NCBI GenBank assembly: GCA_009823505.1
Contig: VZQC01013833.1
Coordinates: forward strand, 1,020,435-1,084,434
Length of the DNA stretch: 64,000 nt
Direction of reading: 5' to 3'
DNA from: Rhizomys pruinosus
Lineage: Eukaryota; Chordata; Mammalia; Rodentia; Spalacidae
Below the pieces are notes generated by a model that worked only from the letters and a program-made list of their open reading frames with translations, ran no database searches and was not told the origin of the DNA. The stretch's first letter is position 1, and the number at the start of each line of letters is the position of its first letter. The position numbers and the translations under genes were made by a program. Below are positions 56,653 through 64,000 of the stretch, one piece after another.

Positions 56653-58634
56653 TGTGCTGGATATCTTTAGTGTCAACTTGACACACCTGGGTTGAGGCAA
56701 CCTCAATGGGGGAATTGGCTCCATTGGACTGGCCTGTGGCCACATCTGTGGAGAATTGTCTTGATTATTAAGCAATGTAGGAGAGCCCAGCCCACTATGG
56801 GTGGTGCCAGCCTGGGCAGGTTGTTGTGCATTGTACAAAAGGGCAGGTTGGGCTTGGGCCAGAGGAATAAGCCAGTAAACAGCATTCCTCCATGGCCTGT
56901 GCTTCAGCTTTTGCCTCCAGATTCCTGCCCAGAGTTCTTGACTTGGGCTCACTAAGTGCTTAAGTGTGGCCCAGGAGATGTGAGCTGAATAAACCCTTTC
57001 CTCCCCAAGTTGGTGTCAGTCAGAGTGTTTTTTCACAGTAATGTAAGAAAAAGTAGAACAGAAATTGGTACCAGAGAGTAGGCTATTGATGTGACAGACC
57101 TGAACTTGGTGTTTTGGGGAAGGACTGTGGAAGTGTTTGGAACTTTGTGCCAGAAAAATCATTGAACGCTTAAAGATCATGGCTGTGAAACTTGGAACAG
57201 TTTTTTCTGAAAGAGTTGTAGATGATGGAGGCCTGGCTTGTGAACTTTCTAGTTTCAAAGGGAAGCAGAGATCATCAGGTCTGTTTAATCTGTGGGCTCT
57301 GGTCAGCTGGGGCTGAAGAATCAGCTGTAAGTAACAAGTGACCAGAACCTGATGTGAACCCTTTACTTTACTGGGGAAATTGATGCTAGTTATCTGGGGC
57401 TGAAAAATCATCTGTAAGTAACAAGAGACCAGCATCATTGTGGTGAAATCTTCTGGGAAGAAATTCTTCAGGGTCAGCACACAGAAGCTATGTTCCAGAA
57501 GGGGCCTGAGCCTCCAAGTCAAGCCAGAAGCAGAACTTGGTAGTGTGTAAGGGTATCCTATATGGTTCTGGTGTTGAAATTTGAGGGGGTCACAGAGAGC
57601 AGCCAAGTTTTGGAACTGTGAGAGGTCAGGAAAGACCATTGGTGGAAGTGCAGCTTGGTTTCAGTGAAGACCCCAGGATTGCAGGGGTCATGGAGAGAAG
57701 CTGAGGCTTTGCACCAGAAGAGGTCAAAAGAGACTTTTGGTGAATGTGCTGTCTCAGTTTCAGGGTCAACCCCAGATTTTTAGCAATGCCAGGACCATGG
57801 GATGACCACAAAGAGCAGTGCAGGTGTGAAATGGAGCTGTCCTGGGCCTGCGAGATGAGCTGTGTGTGCCATGGACAGCAGAGTCAGAGAAGCGAGCTGC
57901 CGAAACCCTTTGGAGCCCAGAAGATCATGAGTGAATCCCAGGTGTCCAGCCTTGAGCTACTTTGCTGTACTTAGGTTTTGAATGTGCCTGATTCTTCCCT
58001 TTGAAATAAGACAGTACTTCTTTTGGATTTTACAGCAGCCCACAATTAAGAGACTTTTAAGACTGTGAACTTTTAAGTGTTTGGACATTTTAAGGACTGT
58101 GAGGCTTTTAAGGTTGTACTGTCTTAGGTTGTGATTGTTAACATCGTATTTTGGGGACAAAAACTGGAAAGGTGGTGGTTTAATAGCGATTTATTTTGTG
58201 TGTTAAGTTGACAAGGGGTCAATTGTGCTGGATAGCTTTAGTGTCAACTTGACACAACCTGTGTTGAGGGAGCCTCAATTGGGGAATTGGCTCCATTGGA
58301 CTGGCCTGTGGCCACATCTCTGGAGTATTGTCTTGATTATGGAGCACTGTGAGAGTGCCCAGCCCACTTTGGGTGGTGCCACCGTGGGCAGGTTGTTGTG
58401 CATTGCATAAGAGGGAAGGATGGGCATGGTCCAGGGGAGAAAGCCAGTAAACATCATTCCTGCATGGCCTGTGCTTCAGCTCCTGCCTCCAGTTTCCTGC
58501 CCTAAGTTCCTGCCTTGGGCTCCCTAAGTGATGAACTGTGTGACCCAGGAGATGTAAGCTGAATAAACCCTTTCCTCCCCAAGTTGGTGTCAGTCAGAGT
58601 GTTTTGTCACAGCACTGGAAGACAAACTAGAGCA
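56653..58634 (+). mobile_element. Complete MaLR (MT-like) element with 5-bp target duplication
   Basis: 5' LTR 56653-57060 and 3' LTR 58224-58634 both begin 'tgtgctggat' and end in CA. A leucine-type primer site ('ttggtaccagagagtagg') follows the 5' LTR, and the non-coding internal region is 57061-58223. Perfect 'actac' duplications lie at 56648-56652 and 58635-58639. The longest internal frame (57016-57639, minus strand) has no motif and is a chance ORF. It inserted into family X copy D, so family X is older. Confidence 0.95.
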
Positions 58635-58734
58635 ACTACCTATTTTAATTGACTGATAGACGTAGGATCTGTGAAAGAATAATTCTCTATTTAGAGCCAA
58701 ATACTATAGTAAAGTCTTTATAAGCAGTGTAAAT

Positions 58735-58978
58735 AGGGGCTGGAGAGATAGCCTATTGGTTAAGAGCACTGACTGCTCTTGCCAACGACCTGGGTTTGAT
58801 CCCCAGCACCCACATGGTGGCTAAGAATCGTCTGTACCTCCAATTCCAGGAGGACTCCAGTTCCAGATGAATCTGAGACCCTCTTCTGAACTTCTCCACA
58901 GCATTGCACAACACAGGTGCACAAACCTACATGCAGACAGTACATTCATACACATACAAAAATAAATAAAAATTTAAA
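58735..58978 (+). mobile_element. B2-type SINE with target-site duplication
   Basis: Full copy from 'ggggctggagagatagccta' to an A-rich tail. Perfect 11-bp duplications 'aagcagtgtaa' lie at 58722-58732 and 58979-58989, inside family X copy D. Confidence 0.93.
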
Positions 58979-59343
58979 AAGCAGTGTAATTAAGCAAAAT
59001 ATATTAATACAGGAGAGGTCTGATATCAGCAATGGATTATTCTGCCAAGGAGATTTTGGCTAGGGGATCCAAGCCCCCAAAGTTATAAAGACCTTTTGCC
59101 TATAAAAATGGAAGCTCTGCAAGGAGAAAGGCAGTAAGAACCTGTTTTGGAAGACTTGGTGTAAGCATGAAAAAATGTTTTGAGACGTCACTGGCTAATG
59201 TACAGTTGGCCTCTGAAATGCCAGAGAGTGTTACCAAAGGCCACTAAAGCAGTAAAGCAAAATATTGGTCTCCTTGAGTCAAGCAAGACTCCACCATCAG
59301 CATCAGCTACACCTCCCCTGCTTGTAAATACTGTGCAACAGTA

Positions 59344-61075
59344 GCAGCTATATATATTAGCCACTTTTCTGTTGCTGTGATAAAACCACCATGACCAAGG
59401 GAACTTATAATAGTAAGAGTTTATTTGAGCTTATGATTGACAGTTCCAGGTAATTAAAGTCCATTGTGGCAGGAAGCATGGCGGCCTGGGCTGGAGCAGT
59501 AAGCTGAGGGTCACATCTAGCAATGAGCACAGGAAGCAGAGAGAGAGATACTGGAGACTGCAAGGCTTGTTAAACTCACTAAACCTGCCCCCAATAACGT
59601 ACTTCCTCCAGCAAGGTCACACCTTCTGAGACCTCCAAGAACAGTGCCCACCAACTGGAGATAAAATGTCTGAATACTTAAAGCCTACAGGCAACACTCA
59701 TTCAAACCACCACATTCAACTCCCTGGCCCCCATAGGCCATATAAAATTCAAAATACATTTAGTCCAACCTTAAACTCCCCATAGTCTTTACCAGTCTCA
59801 ATTCTATTCAAAGTCTATAGTCCAAAATCTCTTCTGAGACACAGGCCAAACTCTTAACTGTAAGCTCCTGTAAAATCAAAAGGCAAATTACATACTCCCA
59901 AAATACAGTGGAACTAAATACACATTCCCATTCCAAAAGGGAGGAATAGAGTCATAGTGAGGAAATACTAGACCAAAACAAGACCCGTAAACCAGCAGGA
60001 CAAACGTCAAGTCCAGTAGGTCCATGTGCGACTTCTGAGAATTTATTTCCAAAGGGCTTAGATGGTTCAGCTCTTCCAGGATTGAGTGCAACATGAATCT
60101 CTTCCTTAGGCTGGTACCACTCCCTGTTTGCAGCTCTCCTTGGCAAATATCTCACAGCTCTGGCATCTCGAATGTCTTCTTGGGGTCTCCACTGCCAAAC
60201 AGGCTTCATTCACAGCTTCACACAATGGCCTATCAGGGCCTTCTTTACGCAGGGATGCCCCTGCTGTACTCTGCCTGGCCTCTGTGGTTCTCTGAAACCA
60301 TGGAGGAAGAACTGATAGCCCCTTCACTCTTGCCTCCTTTCGAGCTCTAAAGCCAGCACCACATGAATGAAATTGCCGAGTTTGGCTGCAAGATTGGGAT
60401 GGACTCTCCTACTTTAACCACATTTGCAAATTTTCTCTGTCCTGGACTTGTAGGAGTAGAAAATGTTTTCAGTATTTTCCTTTCAAAAATTGGAGGCTTA
60501 GCTGGGTGTGGTCTTGCCCTGAAGGTACTGTTTCTGTTTACTTGTAAATCTTGAGGCCGCTCCTTAATCACTTTAATCTCACTTTTTCATTATTTACTTG
60601 TAATTAGCTAGGCCCTCCTTCTTAATCACTTTAATCTCACTTTTTCTATTGTTTACTTGTAAATAGCTAGGCCTCTCCATAATCACTTTAATCTCCTTAT
60701 CAAAGGAATCTCTCCTTCACATGCCTTGGCCCCACCTTTAATCTTCCAAGTGCAGTTTTCAGATCTGAACTGTATATTCTGCATTTCTTTCTGCCCCATC
60801 TGCTCTTCTTCACTGTAGATCTGTACAATATTCACCATTAATATCCATGCCACCATTTCTACATTAGGCTGCCTTGAAATATCCTCTGCCAAAGACATTA
60901 GTCCATTGCTTTTCAACTTAGCATCAGGCAAGCATTTGGGCTGTGGGAAAACTGCTGCCAGACTCTTTATCAAAATATCCCAGCAATGCTTCCTTCCAAG
61001 TGCTTTTAGCTGCAGTGTGTGACTTGTGGTCCTGGAGAATTGTCTTTATAAAGTTTGGTGCACCAGGTGACGGGC
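59344..61075 (-). mobile_element. MaLR (ORR1-like), reversed: LTR and internal region
   Basis: The LTR (about 59344-59714) is the reverse of the type seen at 48298-48655: 'cttttctgttgctgtgataa' at one end and 'ttcaaaccaccaca' at the other. Internal sequence starting 'ttcaactccctggcccccat' runs to about 61075, where the L1 region begins. No coding region is expected for MaLR and none is seen. The second LTR is missing. Confidence 0.85.
60537..60697. repeat. Three tandem units of 46-59 bp in the MaLR internal region
   Basis: Units start at 60537, 60593 and 60652 with 'tttacttgtaa'; each contains 'ttaatcactttaatctc' or a close variant. The last unit is shorter. Confidence 0.85.
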
Positions 61076-61162
61076 ACAGGCTAAAGAGCCCACCCAGCAA
61101 CTGAGATTACGAAGGCATCTGAAGGAGACAAGCAATGCATGCCTTCAAAAAAATGTAGTTCC

Positions 61163-64000
61163 AGAGGAAAATAAAGACTAAGGCAACAACAGATGAACCC
61201 TAAACGCAAACAGACAGGAAGAAATAACAAAAAAAAAAAAAAAAAGAGCAGAAATTAATGAAATAGAAACAAAGAAATCAATATAAAAAAAAATCAATGA
61301 ATCCAAAAGTTGGTTCTTTGAAAGAATAAACAAATAGACACAGACCTCTTAGCCCAGTTAACAAAGAAAGAAGACACTCCAAATCAATACAATCCATGAT
61401 GAAAAGGGAAATATCACAACAGACAAGGAAAAGATCCAGAAAATCAAGGGATTGAATATTACAAGAACCTATAGTCTACCAAGTTTTAAAACCTAGAAGA
61501 AATGGTGTGAATATCTGAAATCCTGGGAATCACCAAAAGCTCAACCAAGAAGAGACAGCAGCTTAAAACAGACCCATAATATATGAAGAAATTGAGGATG
61601 TGGTAAGAAATCTCTCAACTAATAAAGCCCAGGCCCAGATGGTTTCAGGGCAGAATTCTTAAAACACTTCAAAAAGACGTACAACCATTTATTACTGAAA
61701 CTGTTTAGAAGGATACAATCAGGGGAATTCTCCCAATTCCTTCTTATGAAGCAGCATCACTCTATTACCAAAACCAGGCAAAATACAACCAAATGGAGAA
61801 ATTATACACCCTTCTCTAATGAACACAGATGCCAAAATTCAAAAAGATACTGGCAAATTGCATACAGACCCACATCAAGGATAGATCATCCATCATGACC
61901 AAGTTGGATTCATACCAGAGATGCAGGGATGGTTTAAACATATGAAATCATATAACATCATCAAACACATAAATGAGTCAAAGGACAAAACCACACCATC
62001 ATTCAATTTGTATTGCTGCGGAAAAAGCCTTTGACAAAATCCAGCATCCCTTCATGCTTAAAGTCCTAGAAGGAATTGGATTGGAGGGATCATTCCTCAA
62101 TGTAATCAAAGCCATATACAGGAAACCCACAGCCAATATCATCCTAAATGGGGAAATGACAGAAACATTCCCTTTAAAGGTAGGAACTCGGCAAGGCTGC
62201 CCCCTGTCACCACTCCTCTTCAATATAGTGCTTGAAACACTTGCTAGAGCAATAAGGCAAGAAAAGGAAATTAAAGGAGTACTAATTGGAAAAGAGGAAG
62301 TCAAGCTATCCCAATTTGCTGATGATATGATTGTTTACTTAAGGGATGCTAAAAACTCTACCAGAAAACTCCTAGAAACAATTAACAGCTTCAGCAAAGC
62401 GTCAGGATACAACATTAACCTTAAAAAAAATCAATGGCTTTTCTTTACACCAACAGTAAGCAACTGGAGAAAGAATTGAAAGAGACCTTCCCACTCACAA
62501 TAGCCTCAAAAACATAACATACGTAGGAACAAACCTAACCAAAGACACCAAGGATCTCTACAACAAAATTTTTAAACCTTTAAAGAAAGAAATTGAAGAA
62601 GAAATTAGAAGATGGAAAAACCTCCCATGCTCATGGATTGGAAAAATTGAGATTGTAAAAATGTCCATTTTACCAGAACTCTTGTATAGATTTAACGCAA
62701 TTCCAATCAAAGTCCCCAAGAGTTTCTTCACAGGCTTGGAAACAAAAGTCCTTAAATTCATTTGGATAAACAAAAGACCCCAAATAGCCAAAACAACCCT
62801 GAGCAAAAAGAGCTACATAGGGGGATCCCTATACCAGACTTTAAACTATACCACAGGGCTATAGTCATAAACACAACCTGGTACTGGCACAAAGACAGAC
62901 CTGTTGACCAATGGAACAAAACTGAAGATCCAAATCTGAGCACATACAATTTCAGCAATCTTATATTTGTCAAGGGGGCCAAGAAGCCACAATGGAGAAA
63001 AGACAGCATCTTCAGCATGTGGTGTTGGCAAAACTGGATCACCATTTGTAGAAGAATGAAATTAAACCCCTACGTCTCGCCCTGTACAAAAGTCAAATCC
63101 AGATGGATCAAAGACCTCAGTGTGGAACCCCAAACTCTGAAGGCGATAGAAGAAAAAGTTGGCAGCAGACTACAAGACATAGGCGTAGGAATAGACTTCT
63201 TAAATTAGACAGCAGGTGCACAAGAATTAAGGTCGACAATTGACAAATGGGACCTCATTAAACTCAAAAGCTTCTGTACATCAAAAGAAACAATCAAGGA
63301 AGTGAAGAGAAATCCCACAGAGTGGGAGGAAACCTTCACTGCAGATACATCTGACAAAGCATTGATTTCCAGAATATATAAACTACTCAAAAAACAAAGA
63401 AGAAAGAAAACAAATGCCCCACTCAAGAGACGGAGCAAAGAGCTGAACAGACACTTCACAAGTGAGAAATTAGAGATGGCTGAGAAACACCTTAAGAAGT
63501 GTTCAACATCACTAATCATTAAGGAAATGCAAATCAAAACCACTTTAAGATATCATCTTACTCCAATAAGACTGGCTAGGATCAAGAAAACAAATGATAC
63601 CAAGTGCTGGAGAGGTTGTGGGGAAAGGGGAACACTCATCCACTGCTGGTGGGAATGTAAACTCGTACAGCCACTATGGAAAGCAGTGTGGAGAACCCTT
63701 GGAAGACTTGGAATGAACTTGCCACCCGACCCAGCCATACCACTCCTGGGCATGTACCCTCAAGACTTACGCCACCACAGAGATACATGCACGGCCATGT
63801 TTATTTATTTCAGCTCTCTTCATAATATCAAGGAGCTGGAACCAACACAAATGCCCTCAAACTGATGAGTGGATAGAGAAAATGTGGTACAGCTACACAA
63901 TGGAGTTCTATGCAGCAGTAAAGAAAGATGACATGATGAGCTTTTCAGGAAAATGGCTGGACTAGGGACATCATGCTGAGTGAAGTAACACAAGTCCCAG
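61163..64000 (+). mobile_element. L1 ORF2 (linker, RT, C-terminus), broken, cut by the window edge
   Basis: ORF2 reads from the linker after the endonuclease (61163-61600) through RT (61973-62479, 168 codons with FADD intact at 62315-62326 and [11 protein letters not shown]), the region after RT (62661-63208), and the C-terminal cysteine-rich part (63302-63865, 187 codons, [16 protein letters not shown]). The conserved ORF2 C-terminal tail continues to the window end. Frames change several times, so it is inactive. The 5' end is truncated; the 3' end lies beyond 64000. Of the L1s here it is among the better preserved. Confidence 0.92.

Larger units (their letters stand above)
55473..59349 (+). 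repeat. Family X copy D, interrupted
   Basis: Starts 'gagctagatattga', the same edge as copies A and C, and keeps the block order of copy A. 55473-56205 matches A 13243-12545, 56206-56652 matches A 12545-12080, 58635-58732 and 58979-59349 continue into A 12080-11620. It is split by a complete MaLR and by a SINE, and is cut at 59344-59349 by another MaLR. The recurring frame (CITHTYKQE) lies at 55930-56262 on the minus strand. It confirms that copy A is colinear and copy C is rearranged. Confidence 0.65.

Noticed and set aside
57016..57639. 207-codon open frame on the minus strand
   Set aside because: Lies in the non-coding internal region of a MaLR and part of its LTR; MaLRs encode no protein and no motif is present.
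61973..63865. An active L1
   Set aside because: The catalytic FADD is kept, but the frame changes between 62479 and 62661 and again after 63208; the 5' end is missing.

Overview
This window looks like intergenic DNA from a rodent. I see no intact protein-coding gene. Nearly everything recognisable is retrotransposon sequence or its debris. B1 and B4 SINEs, many tRNA-derived SINEs with a B2-type head, MaLR (MT/ORR1-like) LTR elements and L1s with a tandem-monomer 5' UTR point to Myodonta (mouse-like rodents in the broad sense). The 3' half of the B2-type SINE reads 'gcatgcagacagtacattca' and lacks the tail I associate with mouse, rat or hamster B2, so the source is probably another lineage such as a spalacid or dipodoid. 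The species cannot be fixed from this window.

Layout. 1-4055: an L1 ORF2 fragment (-), a MaLR LTR with internal sequence (-), and an L1 3' half (+). 4056-10893: an L1 with three 260-bp 5' UTR monomers, ORF1 and endonuclease (+), a MaLR (+), a B1, an older L1 (-) and an L1 3' end (-). 10941-18165: three copies of an unrecognised repeat of about 2.3 kb ('family X'), two reversed and one forward and scrambled, around an L1 3' end and two SINEs. 18166-36071: mostly single-copy AT-rich DNA with scattered SINEs, L1 pieces, an old rodent repeat and small tandem repeats. 36336-40440: a processed Bag4 retrocopy with a long 3' UTR and poly-A tail, interrupted by three SINEs. 41219-44816: SINEs and AT-rich DNA. 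44817-51754: a decayed class I (gammaretrovirus-like) provirus with paired LTRs and broken gag, pro, pol and env. 52305-55472: an ERVK-type LTR with a lysine-type primer-binding site, then non-coding DNA. 55473-59349: a fourth copy of family X split by a complete MaLR and a SINE. 59344-61075: a reversed ORR1-like MaLR. 61163-64000: an L1 ORF2 running off the right edge.

Nothing here works together as a pathway; the window records layered insertions. Target-site duplications (TSDs) could be read for many elements and give relative ages. The points most worth a second look are family X and its permuted copy, a permuted inverted repeat at 24556-24709, a decayed 50-bp tandem array at 30811-31030, the open BAG-domain frame in the Bag4 retrocopy, and three single N bases that lie at or next to repeat breakpoints.
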